DNA of 60,794 nucleotides from an uncultured Actinomycetes bacterium (GTDB lineage: Bacteria; Actinomycetota; Acidimicrobiia; Acidimicrobiales; RAAP-2). The stretch lies in contig CAIUMH010000067.1 of NCBI GenBank assembly GCA_903900235.1, positions 1 to 60,794 of the forward strand, written 5' to 3'. A program made the position numbers and the translations under genes. Below are positions 36,271 to 44,373 of this stretch, piece by piece. Under the pieces are notes generated by a model. The model did not search any database. It saw nothing but the letters and a program-made list of their open reading frames with translations, and had not been told where the DNA came from. How positions within the stretch are numbered: the stretch's first letter is position 1; each line of letters starts with the position of its first letter.

Positions 36271-37446
36271 TCAGGGACTCGCCGGTGGAGTGATCGACCC
36301 GTTCGGTCCGATGGTGGCCGCCGCCGATCCAAAGTCGGCGGAGGAGAGCTGGTTCATCAATGAAGCGGCCTGACCCGTCGAATCGATGGCGGGCTGACCT
36401 GTGGAGCTGAGGAGCACCGAAGTCAGCGTCCCGGAGGCGAAGACTCCGGTGGCGCTCAAGGTGACGCGCAGGATCGCGGAGATCGACATGGTCCCGACTG
36501 ATGCGAAGTTCTGGAAATTGGCAAAGTTTCCCAAGGAGTACGCGATCAGCTTGCCTTGGTACCACTCCATCCCGCGCACCACATGTGGTCCCGATCCGAT
36601 CACCAGATCGGCCCCCGCATCGACGGCCGCATGCGCAAATGCTTTGGAGTTCCCGCGATTCTCGCCGAAGTAGGTCTCCTCCTGACCCGTCACGTGCGTC
36701 GCCGTCGATCCCTCCGCACCCGCGTGCATGTAGACGACAACCAAAGGAGCCAAGGTCTTGGCCTTGGTGATCAAGTCCTTGGCGGTGGCCAGATCGAGGA
36801 GGTTGTTGACGTTCGAGTACGGAGCGAAGCCGATTGTGGCGACCTTGGTTCCATGATCGTCGTTGACCGCGATCTGGCCAGGCAGTCCGGTCTGCTTTAT
36901 CGACGCCCCATTCAGGGCCGCAGAGGTATCGGATACCCCCTGTTCACCGAAGTCGTGGCTGTGGTTGTTGGCGCTGTTGACGACATTGAATCCGGCATCA
37001 GCCATGACGTTGGCATAGGACGGCGGCACGCTGAAGGCATAACAATTCGTCGATCCGGAAGCACACTTGCTCGATGAACCGGTGGTCATTGTGCCCTCAA
37101 GGTTGGCAAAGACGATCGGTGCCTTCAACGCCGACACCACCGGCGCCAAGATGGCCGCCGGATTTGCTGGGAGGTTGGGGGAATTGCCAAGCTCAGTGTC
37201 TCCAACGGCCACGAAGGTGGCCGGCCCGAGCTTGGTTGTGGTGGTGGTTACCGACTTGAGTGTCGTCGCCGGCGAGACGGAGCCACCCTTCGATCCACCT
37301 CCGCCGACCAGCGAGATGGCGGAGACCGCAAGCCCAACGACCAACAACAGCCCGAGAAGACCGGCAGCAATTCGGCGTCGTCGGTAGACGGCAGCGCTCG
37401 GGCGTAGCCGGTGGTTGGCCCTCGGCGGTCGGTAGGCGTTCACCAT
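36271..37446 (-). CDS. CapA-family (poly-gamma-glutamate capsule-type) metallophosphoesterase-like protein
   Basis: The 391-residue protein has a basic N-terminus with RPSAAVYRRRR, a membrane span (about 27-45), a Thr-rich linker, and a CapA-type calcineurin-like domain. Motifs are FVAVGDTELGN (77-88), FANLEGTM (113-120), NSANNHSHDFGEQG (157-170) and YMHAGAEG. CapA proteins act in poly-gamma-glutamate or related polymer export, but many members have other roles. Its ATG at 37446 overlaps the glycosidase stop by 7 bp; the longer frame to 37599 is rejected. It ends 3 bp from the convergent gene at 36267. Confidence 0.86.
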   Translation of the reverse strand: MVNAYRPPRANHRLRPSAAVYRRRRIAAGLLGLLLVVGLAVSAISLVGGGGSKGGSVSPATTLKSVTTTTTKLGPATFVAVGDTELGNSPNLPANPAAILAPVVSALKAPIVFANLEGTMTTGSSSKCASGSTNCYAFSVPPSYANVMADAGFNVVNSANNHSHDFGEQGVSDTSAALNGASIKQTGLPGQIAVNDDHGTKVATIGFAPYSNVNNLLDLATAKDLITKAKTLAPLVVVYMHAGAEGSTATHVTGQEETYFGENRGNSKAFAHAAVDAGADLVIGSGPHVVRGMEWYQGKLIAYSLGNFANFQNFASVGTMSISAILRVTLSATGVFASGTLTSVLLSSTGQPAIDSTGQAASLMNQLSSADFGSAAATIGPNGSITPPASP

Positions 37447-38507
37447 GGCTGAGCGATGGTGCCTGGCGTCTTGAGGTAGACGGCGAAGAAGTCCTTGGTG
37501 CTCGAGGAGAGGAATCGCCACGGCACCTGCTGGGAGTTGGGCACAAAGAGCGCTGGATCTGCCGCGTTCGGCCCGCCATAGGTCACGAAGATCGGCCACG
37601 CAGGATTGATGTCGAGTTGCATCGCCCGGACACAGCCGAGATGAAGGAAGATCTGCGCCAGACTCTGAGAGGTCTGTGAAGCGGCCGTTGCATAGATCAA
37701 ATCTCCATGGGCATCGATGCCGATGCCAGTGCGCCAGACTGCCGGCACGCCACCGAGGGTGATCCCGTAGGCACCGTTGTTGGCCGCCTCTGGAGTCGCC
37801 TGGCCATCATTGACCAGCAACGCCAGGTTCTGACGCGCCATCACCACGTTCGGCCCAGGCGTCGAACCTCCCTGCCAGTCGACCACGTCCACTGATCCAT
37901 CGACATACCGAACCAGGGTGGCGTGGCCCTTGACCAGGGGGAAGTACGTCGTGGCATTGGTGTAGAAGCCCTCCGCCGAGTCCGCCTCATAGAAACCGGA
38001 GTTGAAGGTAGCCAACAGCTTGTCTCGACCAGCAGAGGGGACCTGCTCGGGTCCACGGTCCAACGAGGTAGCACCGGGGCCCTGGTAGCCAAGGAAGAGG
38101 GCCAGCTGCGTTGTTGCGGTGCGGATCCACGATGCGTACGCCACTACTGACGAATTAGCGGGATCCGGCCGGAACGTCGTGGTCATCACCGACGGAGGAC
38201 CTGAGCTCCACGAGTCCATCGGCGTCCATTGACCCTCACCCGCTTGGGCAGGTTCCACCACCGGTGCCACCGGGGCCGGAAGGTACGCAGGTGCCGTCGT
38301 CGTCGTAGTCCTCGGAGAAAGCGGCGTCGTGGTCGCTGGGGGAGTTGTTGGACCGCCCGAGAACCAAGCCAGGCCCACCACGGCGATGCCGACCACTCCA
38401 AGCAGCGGAAGGAGGCGCTGGCGACGCTTTCGTCGCATGGCTTCCTGGCGAGCGGCGATCTTGGCTTCTTGGCGAGATCGCTGTCCCTCCGGTCGTGTCA
38501 TCGACAT
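37440..38507 (-). CDS. Phosphodiester glycosidase-family protein (NAGPA-like), membrane anchored
   Basis: The 355-residue protein has a basic start with RRQRLLPLLG (28-37), a membrane span, a Thr/Pro-rich linker, and a domain of the phosphodiester glycosidase (DUF2233/NAGPA) family. Typical segments are FNSGFYEADSAEGFYTN, VVMARQNLALLVNDG and WRTGIGIDAHGDLIYAT. In animals this fold removes N-acetylglucosamine from phosphodiesters; bacterial members probably act on exopolysaccharide or teichoic-type linkages. It precedes capA with a 7 bp overlap, so the two are an operon. Confidence 0.85.
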   Translation of the reverse strand: MSMTRPEGQRSRQEAKIAARQEAMRRKRRQRLLPLLGVVGIAVVGLAWFSGGPTTPPATTTPLSPRTTTTTAPAYLPAPVAPVVEPAQAGEGQWTPMDSWSSGPPSVMTTTFRPDPANSSVVAYASWIRTATTQLALFLGYQGPGATSLDRGPEQVPSAGRDKLLATFNSGFYEADSAEGFYTNATTYFPLVKGHATLVRYVDGSVDVVDWQGGSTPGPNVVMARQNLALLVNDGQATPEAANNGAYGITLGGVPAVWRTGIGIDAHGDLIYATAASQTSQSLAQIFLHLGCVRAMQLDINPAWPIFVTYGGPNAADPALFVPNSQQVPWRFLSSSTKDFFAVYLKTPGTIAQPW

Positions 38508-38589
38508 GGGTGAATCGTACGGCGAATCTGGCGTGAACGGGGCGGAGGGCTGCTGACCTCCATCCGACGCACGCTGATACCCTCGGCAG

Positions 38590-39108
38590 GTGCGTGCAAT
38601 TGGCGGCGTCGCTCTCGGCGCACTTCTCGTGATGGCAGGCTGCTCCTCAAGTCCCTCAACGCCAGCCAGTCTTCAACCTCCCGGCGCGACGCCGAAGGCC
38701 AGCACCAAGATGGTCTGCGCCGCCGAGGAGCAACGCAATATCGCCGTCTACCTCGGCGAGAGAGCTCGAGTCTCGAAACCGTCCTGGGTCAACGACACAT
38801 ACCGGTGCAACTACCAATATCCAGAGGGAACGGTACGTCTCGCGATCAAGGAGCTCGGATCATGGAGCTCAACAAAGCGCTACTTCAACGACTCAGTGAG
38901 GGCCGCCGGACCTACCACTCAAGTGCACAATATGGGTCAACAAGCAGCTCAGGCCGAGGATGGGACGGTCTTCGTTCGCAAGGACTTCTCGGTGCTGACC
39001 GTTGACGTTACCGGTGTAACCGCGCAGCTTGGTCGGCCGCCGACTGCCGCTGCTGACATCGCCTACACCTTCGCCGACCTGATTATGGCCTGTTGGACGG
39101 GCGAATAG
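38590..39108 (+). CDS. Predicted lipoprotein, unknown
   Basis: From the GTG at 38590 the protein has 172 residues with a short signal and the lipobox LLVMAGC, placing lipidated Cys18 at the mature N-terminus. A Ser/Thr/Pro-rich stretch is followed by a mixed domain containing two further cysteines (YRCNYQYPEG and MACWTGE), which could form a disulfide. It is divergent from the glycosidase gene. No family recognised. Confidence 0.8.
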   Translation: MRAIGGVALGALLVMAGCSSSPSTPASLQPPGATPKASTKMVCAAEEQRNIAVYLGERARVSKPSWVNDTYRCNYQYPEGTVRLAIKELGSWSSTKRYFNDSVRAAGPTTQVHNMGQQAAQAEDGTVFVRKDFSVLTVDVTGVTAQLGRPPTAAADIAYTFADLIMACWTGE

Positions 39109-39129
39109 CTCCCCAACGAACCTGACTGA

Positions 39130-40245
39130 TCAGGCGTTGGCTGGCTTCTTCGGAACGGTCATGATGAGTCCGAGGCACATCTCGTCCGAGGAGCCATCGC
39201 CCCACGTGATGAAACGAGGCGCCTGACTCCGCAGCTGCGGAAGCTTCTGGCGAAGCGTCGGGTCATAGGTGCACGTGAGCTTGATGGTGTCGCCGGAATT
39301 GATCTTGACCGGGTGCTTCAACGCGATCGCCTTCTGATCGTCAAAGTTGTAGTTGGCGTCGTCCAATATCGTCGTCTCATCCGGAGTTCCGGGGTTGAGG
39401 ACCATGCTGAGTGCGTGACCCGTCAGGTGCATGTGCGGAGCCACCCGGACGATCCAGCCCGCCTGGCGAGGCTTCCAGGTGCAGGTGGTGGTCACACCCG
39501 AAGGCGGGTTCCCACAGATGGCCTGGATCGCACTATCGAACATGGCGGCGGATGGACCAAATCGCTTGCTCAGATCAGCCAACGAGGCCGCCCGATCACA
39601 GAGCGGACCGGTCACGCCTGTCGGGCAGGGGACATTCGGTGGGGCCACGTATTGGCCAAGGGTCTCCGGCTGGATCGCCTTGGTGACCGGGACGGTATTG
39701 AGGTGCAGTGAGCTCGTCACCGGCTTATCACCACGAAGCATGTTGTAGTGGACCTGCATCACGACCATGGAGCCAGCCGGCAGTAAGGTCCCCGCTCCCT
39801 TGGTGTGGACATCTTTGCCATGCCCCGGCGCCCATGCGGTCAACCAGGGAGTCTGTCCCAACTGGGCAAGACCAGAACCGGGCAACGCTGTCTCGCCGAA
39901 GCAGGTCCAACCCTTCCCGCCAACATTGGCCTTCTTCGCCGCAGCCACCATATTGGGAGGGATCAAGAACAAGATGGCGTGATGGACCTCAGGGCTGTTC
40001 GGGAAGAACTGCGCCGAGACGATGTAGGACGAGGTCTTGATGTTGGGGTTCACCAACGAGCAGTGGTAATCATCCGTTCCACCGTTCGGAGCCACAGGCG
40101 TGTAGGGCTTCGCCTGCTTGAGGGTGTGGGTGGTCACCTTGGGCGCAGTGGTTGCACCACTCGCCTCCGGAAGTGTGACGGCCAGGGAGGGGAGGAGGAC
40201 TCCAAATCCCAAAGCGAGGGTTGCAAGACGTCGACGAATACGCAT
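39130..40245 (-). CDS. PHM-like copper type II ascorbate-dependent monooxygenase-fold protein
   Basis: The 371-residue protein has a signal peptide (to about residue 30) and the copper ligand pattern of peptidylglycine alpha-hydroxylating monooxygenase: His88-His89 (EVHHAIL), His166 (MQVHYN), His271/His273 (APHMHLTGH) and Met356 (SDEMCLG). These correspond to the two copper sites used to hydroxylate C-H bonds with ascorbate as reductant. Six or more cysteines could form disulfides. It is likely secreted and copper-loaded. It follows the SCO1 gene by 23 bp. The substrate is unknown. Confidence 0.85.
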   Translation of the reverse strand: MRIRRRLATLALGFGVLLPSLAVTLPEASGATTAPKVTTHTLKQAKPYTPVAPNGGTDDYHCSLVNPNIKTSSYIVSAQFFPNSPEVHHAILFLIPPNMVAAAKKANVGGKGWTCFGETALPGSGLAQLGQTPWLTAWAPGHGKDVHTKGAGTLLPAGSMVVMQVHYNMLRGDKPVTSSLHLNTVPVTKAIQPETLGQYVAPPNVPCPTGVTGPLCDRAASLADLSKRFGPSAAMFDSAIQAICGNPPSGVTTTCTWKPRQAGWIVRVAPHMHLTGHALSMVLNPGTPDETTILDDANYNFDDQKAIALKHPVKINSGDTIKLTCTYDPTLRQKLPQLRSQAPRFITWGDGSSDEMCLGLIMTVPKKPANA

Positions 40246-40268
40246 ACTTTTACCTTACTCAAGTCGGA

Positions 40269-41033
40269 CTACTTGATGGGTGCCACCGGTATCTCGGTAC
40301 CCGTCACCCAACTCAGCGCCGCCAGTGCACCGGGAGGCCGCCAGCCACGAGGATCAGGCTTCACGAGAGCGTTCAGTCCCTCTCGAGAGAGGAAGGCCCG
40401 AAGCTTGGCTGGAAGGATGCCATGGAAGTGCGGTGTGGCCGCGTTCACGAAGCGGACCGTGCCGTTCGTGTCGATGATGACGTAGCCGTCCGAGTGAGCC
40501 ACGTCGTAGGTGGTTGGCAATCTCGTCAGTGGGTCGATCACCTTGGAGTGAGCCAACGGGCGCGTGATGGCGGTGTAGCCGAAGTACTTGAACATGGCTG
40601 CCGTCCCGGCCTTGTCGCTCCGGGCGAGGGTCCAGGTGATGCCGTTGGACCGGGCGTATGCAGCCAGACGACGGACGCTGTCGCGGCCAGGATCCACTGT
40701 GAACTCGATGATTCGCGTCTGACCCGCTTGCTTGGCTGCGTCCAGTGACGCTTGGACCTGGGCCAAGTTTCCTGTCGTGAATGGACACACGTCGGCACAG
40801 AGGGTGAGGAATGGGCTGATGAAGACGTTCTTGCCAGCCAGAGAACCAAGCGTGAATCGCTTTCCCTTCTGATCCACGAGGACCGCTCGCTTCACCGCAG
40901 GCGACAACTGGCGATTGACCACGTGCCCATCGGAAGATGGTGGTGCAACGGGGCCATTCGCACAGGCGGTAAGCATGATCGAGGCTGTCATCGCCGCGGC
41001 CAAACCCCACACCCTCCGAGCGTTTGGGACCAT
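40269..41033 (-). CDS. SCO1/SenC-type copper chaperone lipoprotein
   Basis: The 254-residue protein starts with a lipoprotein signal ending in LTAC (Cys24). The thioredoxin-like SCO domain has the copper-binding pair Cys79 and Cys83 (CADVCP) and the partner His180 (VAHSDGYVIIDTNG). SCO1 proteins deliver copper to enzymes such as cytochrome oxidase. Here it precedes the copper monooxygenase by 23 bp on the same strand, so it may supply that enzyme. No cytochrome oxidase gene is in the window. Confidence 0.92.
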   Translation of the reverse strand: MVPNARRVWGLAAAMTASIMLTACANGPVAPPSSDGHVVNRQLSPAVKRAVLVDQKGKRFTLGSLAGKNVFISPFLTLCADVCPFTTGNLAQVQASLDAAKQAGQTRIIEFTVDPGRDSVRRLAAYARSNGITWTLARSDKAGTAAMFKYFGYTAITRPLAHSKVIDPLTRLPTTYDVAHSDGYVIIDTNGTVRFVNAATPHFHGILPAKLRAFLSREGLNALVKPDPRGWRPPGALAALSWVTGTEIPVAPIK

Positions 41034-41077
41034 TGCGTCATCATTGAGCGTTCACCTGGCCTTGGCAAGTCGCGGTT

Positions 41078-41113
41078 CCGACACTCCACACCCAACACGT
41101 GGCAAAGTGTCGG
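41078..41113. promoter_or_regulatory. Strong hairpin between SCO1 and enoyl-CoA hydratase genes
   Basis: An exact 8-base inverted repeat (CCGACACT at 41078-41085 and AGTGTCGG at 41106-41113) encloses a second 4-base stem (CCAC/GTGG) and the sequence CACGTG. It sits 24 bp upstream of the enoyl-CoA hydratase ATG and about 45 bp upstream of the divergent SCO1 start. It may be an operator for one or both, or a 5'-UTR hairpin. No terminator T-run. Confidence 0.55.
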
Positions 41114-41136
41114 CACCACAGAGCTCAGGAGAACCC

Positions 41137-41799
41137 ATGGACTTCAACGTCACTTGGAACGGCCCCGTCGCTGTCGCCACCTGGAACGATGGCGACAACC
41201 GGATCAACACTGATTCACTCGGAGCATTCAATGCCATCTTGGATGAGGTCGTCGCCACCACCGGTCCTCGGGCCCTCGTGCTCACTGGTGCCGGGAAGTT
41301 CTTCTCGAACGGACTCGATCTCGATCGGTTCGCCAACGACCCCGTAGAATTCGATCTGACCTTCCGAGGCCTCCAACGGCTCATGGGGCGACTGATCGTG
41401 TTGCCGTGTTACACGGTGGCAGCCATCAACGGTCATGCCTTTGCGGGAGGAGCCATGATTGCTTCAGCCTTCGACTGGAGGATCATGCGGGCCGATCGTG
41501 GATTCTGGTGCCTCAACGAGGTGGATATTGGCATCCCAGTCACTGACGAGATGTATGCCGGAGTGATTGCCCACCTGCCGATGCCAACGGTCGCCGAGGC
41601 GCTCCTGACCGGAAAGCGCTTTGCGGGCGATGAGGCCGTGGCGGCTGGCATCGCATCGGACCTCGCCAGCGAGGAGTCACTGCTCGAGGTGGCGGTTGAG
41701 CGAGCAGCCCAGATGGCGGAGAAGGATTCGAAGGTCTTTGCCATCCACAAGCAGCATCTCTATGGTCAGCTCGCCATCCGCTGCGGATTCGACGGGTAA
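41137..41799 (+). CDS. Enoyl-CoA hydratase/isomerase-family protein
   Basis: The 220-residue protein matches the crotonase superfamily: LVLTGAGKFFSNGLDLDRF carries the oxyanion-hole segment and GHAFAGGAMIASAFDWRIM the second conserved helix. The catalytic glutamate pair typical of true hydratases is not clearly present, so an isomerase or other crotonase function is possible. The ATG at 41137 has CAGGAG upstream; the longer frame from 40915 overlaps the SCO1 gene. It probably takes part in acyl-CoA degradation. Confidence 0.85.
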   Translation: MDFNVTWNGPVAVATWNDGDNRINTDSLGAFNAILDEVVATTGPRALVLTGAGKFFSNGLDLDRFANDPVEFDLTFRGLQRLMGRLIVLPCYTVAAINGHAFAGGAMIASAFDWRIMRADRGFWCLNEVDIGIPVTDEMYAGVIAHLPMPTVAEALLTGKRFAGDEAVAAGIASDLASEESLLEVAVERAAQMAEKDSKVFAIHKQHLYGQLAIRCGFDG

Positions 41800-41855
41800 C
41801 CGATCGGGCTGCAAGGCGCTGATTTGCCCAACGCCCAACGAGTACGCTTCAGCCG

Positions 41856-41869
41856 ATAATGCTCATTAT
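41856..41869. promoter_or_regulatory. AT-rich palindrome and promoter-like stretch before UbiA-type gene
   Basis: ATAATG and CATTAT flank CT exactly at 41856-41869, in an otherwise GC-rich region. TTATAC-like sequence follows at about 41876-41881. This is about 100 bp before the GTG at 41968 and could be the promoter with an operator on it. Confidence 0.45.
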
Positions 41870-41967
41870 GTAAAGTTATACGGATTGATCCCGATGACAC
41901 TCCGCTACGTCCTCGGCTTTCCATCAATTCCCCTTCGACGGTACGGTGACGAGATGGAGCCGACGCC

Positions 41968-42822
41968 GTGACGTCGACGCCCGCTCAACGCCCACGTGTC
42001 TTGAGCAGCACGGCCGGCCTGCTCCGAGCGAGCCACCTGCCACCGACTATGGCCGTCGTGGCGCTCACGACCGGCCTCGCCGCTCTCAATGGACGCGCCG
42101 TGATTGGATGTATCGCTGTCGCAGTCGCCGTCTTGTCGGGTCAGCTCTCGACGGGTTGGAGTAACGACTGGATCGACGCCGAGCGTGATCGATCTGTCGG
42201 ACGGACCGACAAGCCGATCGCCGCAGGCCTTGTGACGGTCTCGACCGTTCGCACTGCATCATTCCTGGCGCTCGTGGCTTGCGTGCCGCTCTCGCTGCTC
42301 TCAGGCTGGCGAGCCACCGCAGTGCACCTCGTGGCGATCGGATCGGCCTGGGCGTACAACGCAGGGCTCAAAGGCACGATCCTGAGCCCACTCCCCTATG
42401 GGCTGTCGTTCGCCCTGCTCCCGGCCTTTGTCACTCTGGCTCCACCGACCCAGGCCTGGCCTCGCCCCGGCCTGATGGCGGCTGCATGCCTCCTCGGCGT
42501 CGGTGCACACTTCATCAACACGCTTGCTGACCGTGATGACGATCACGCCACCGGCGTCCGGGGACTCCCCCAGCGGATGCCCTCCACTTCGGTGATCATC
42601 GTCGGAGTCGGGCTGCTTGGCGGTTGCGCAGCAGCAATCTGGACCCTCGGTGGATCCTCTCGCTCATGGAGCGGGTTGCTCTTCGTCGGATGCCTGATAA
42701 CTGACCTTGGTGTCGTGGGAACCGCAATCGCAGGACGGCCCCGGCTGGCCTGGATTCTCACGCTCGTCTCCGTCGTTGGCTGCCTCGGCCTCTTCGGTGC
42801 CTTGAGGCCCTCGCTCATCTAA
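41968..42822 (+). CDS. UbiA-family prenyltransferase
   Basis: The 284-residue membrane protein has about eight spans and the first Asp-rich motif NDWIDAERDRSVGRTDKPI, which binds prenyl diphosphate through magnesium. The second motif is NTLADRDDD. Such enzymes attach prenyl chains to aromatic acceptors in quinone, heme or lipid pathways. The acceptor is unknown; it does not look like MenA or CtaB closely enough to name. GTG start, with GATGGAG upstream. Confidence 0.87.
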   Translation: MTSTPAQRPRVLSSTAGLLRASHLPPTMAVVALTTGLAALNGRAVIGCIAVAVAVLSGQLSTGWSNDWIDAERDRSVGRTDKPIAAGLVTVSTVRTASFLALVACVPLSLLSGWRATAVHLVAIGSAWAYNAGLKGTILSPLPYGLSFALLPAFVTLAPPTQAWPRPGLMAAACLLGVGAHFINTLADRDDDHATGVRGLPQRMPSTSVIIVGVGLLGGCAAAIWTLGGSSRSWSGLLFVGCLITDLGVVGTAIAGRPRLAWILTLVSVVGCLGLFGALRPSLI

Positions 42823-42877
42823 CTCGAATCAGAGCTGACCTAGCGGCTCGCCATGAAGACAGGGCAACAGGGCCGAA

Positions 42878-43444
42878 TCAGGCGCGCCGGCCCGTGAGGT
42901 CAAGGAGCCGAGCCTGGAGATCCGCATCCTCGCCGAGCAACCCCGACGGGCCGTCACCGAACATCCCGATGCTGCCGATGAAGGGCTCCATGGGCGAAAA
43001 ATCTGCCCACGACCGCTCCACGAGTGCCTGCGGCAACGCCTCGTTCATGCCAGTAGCTCGGCTGAGGTCCCAGCTGTGAAGCGTCAGGTCGCCGATCCGG
43101 AAGCTGAGCAGTTGACTGGCCGGAACGTCCCCAACCGGGTGGTGGACGATGTCCTCATGGGCAATCGGTCCTTCGAGCGCCGATACTGCAGCACTCAACT
43201 GATGTCGGCACACTGCGACCAACTCACCCTCGACCCGCGACGACATGATGGCGGCAGCTTCCTCCGTCGAGGCTCCTTCGACCGAGGCGACCGCCATGGC
43301 GCTGCCGACGGCCACATGATTGATCAGGTCGGCGACGTTCCAACCCTCACACGGAGTGTCGAGGTCGAACTGTGCAGTCGAGATCCGGTGCAGGCGATCG
43401 AGAAATGCATCTGTGGCAAGGCGAAGGTCACTGCTTGGTTCCAT
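42878..43444 (-). CDS. DinB/maleylpyruvate isomerase-like protein (TIGR03086 type)
   Basis: The 188-residue protein starts with a four-helix segment LDTPCEGWNVADLINHVAVG typical of the mycothiol-dependent maleylpyruvate isomerase N-terminal/TIGR03086 family, with His residues that may bind a metal. FRIGDLTLHSWDLSRATG is the second conserved segment. Members are thought to be mycothiol- or other thiol-dependent enzymes; the exact reaction is unknown. It is divergent from the crcB pair. Confidence 0.82.
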   Translation of the reverse strand: MEPSSDLRLATDAFLDRLHRISTAQFDLDTPCEGWNVADLINHVAVGSAMAVASVEGASTEEAAAIMSSRVEGELVAVCRHQLSAAVSALEGPIAHEDIVHHPVGDVPASQLLSFRIGDLTLHSWDLSRATGMNEALPQALVERSWADFSPMEPFIGSIGMFGDGPSGLLGEDADLQARLLDLTGRRA

Positions 43445-43512
43445 CGTCGAACATTATCGCTGCTCGACCCGACAGTAGAGTGAGGACTGATGCACGCGAG
43501 ACTCCGGGGCTC

Positions 43513-43995
43513 ATGAACGAGCGTCACGATGGCGACGTCGGCCTCCCTCTGCTCGACCCTGACATCGAAGATGCTCGGCCGGGTCACGCCACTCGGCCCA
43601 CCCTCCTTCATGCAGGAGCGGTGTTTGTGGGCGGGAGCCTTGGGACGGTGGCGCGCTACGGAGTCACCGCACACGTTCATCTCGCCCCGAACTCGTTCCC
43701 GTGGACCATCATGACGATTAACACCGTCGGAGCCCTCCTGCTCGGGATCCTCGGTGGTTCGCTGTTCACCGCTCGGCCCGATGCGGTCACCCTCCGTCTG
43801 TTCCTTGGCACTGGAGTCCTCGGCGGGTGGACCACCTTCTCGTCGATCATCACCGGGCTCCTGACGCTCGGGCATCTCGGATCATGGGGCACGGCAGCCC
43901 TCAACCTGATCATGGCCCTGATCCTGCCCCTCGCAGCAGTGTGCATTGGCATCGCAATGGGAAGCGCCTTCATCAGAAACCGAGCGACGACGTGA
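43513..43995 (+). CDS. crcB: Fluoride channel subunit CrcB/Fluc, first copy
   Basis: The 160-residue protein has an N-terminal extension of about 38 residues and four membrane spans. GGSLGTVARYGV, NTVGALLLGILGG and GVLGGWTTFSS are the characteristic Fluc motifs lining the pore. Fluc channels export fluoride as dimers, and Actinobacteria often encode two unlike subunits side by side. The stop overlaps the second crcB start (GTGA). The ATG at 43513 is chosen; upstream codons cannot be excluded. Confidence 0.9.
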   Translation: MNERHDGDVGLPLLDPDIEDARPGHATRPTLLHAGAVFVGGSLGTVARYGVTAHVHLAPNSFPWTIMTINTVGALLLGILGGSLFTARPDAVTLRLFLGTGVLGGWTTFSSIITGLLTLGHLGSWGTAALNLIMALILPLAAVCIGIAMGSAFIRNRATT

Positions 43996-44366
43996 CTCTC
44001 GCCCTGTGGGTCATGGCGCTCGGTGGGCTCGGGGCCATGTGTCGATACCTTTGCGACCTCGCTATCTCCGCTCTGTTCGGCCGCCATCTCCCCTGGGGAA
44101 CCATGGCCATCAACGTCGCTGGCTCAGGCGTCGCTGGACTGCTGCTCGGCATCACCGATTATCAACATCGCCCTGGGACACTGAGCATCGCCCTCCTCGC
44201 TGGCTTCCTCGGTGGATTCACCACCGCCTCCACCCTCGCGTTTGAAGCGGCGAGGCTCATCGAGGTCCGCCGAATCACCTCAGCGTTCGGGATCTTGATC
44301 GGCACCATGGCGGCAGGCTTGGCTGCGGGAGGCCTCGGGCTCGCGGTCGGGGCGATGCTGCGCTGA
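43992..44366 (+). CDS. crcB: Fluoride channel subunit CrcB/Fluc, second copy
   Basis: From a GTG that overlaps the first crcB stop, 124 residues are encoded with four membrane spans. GGLGAMCRYLCDL, NVAGSGVAGLLLGI and AGFLGGFTTASTLAFE are the family motifs. The two proteins probably assemble as a heterodimer in opposite orientation. No fluoride riboswitch was recognised upstream of the pair. Confidence 0.92.
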   Translation: MTLALWVMALGGLGAMCRYLCDLAISALFGRHLPWGTMAINVAGSGVAGLLLGITDYQHRPGTLSIALLAGFLGGFTTASTLAFEAARLIEVRRITSAFGILIGTMAAGLAAGGLGLAVGAMLR

Positions 44367-44373
44367 ATTGGCG

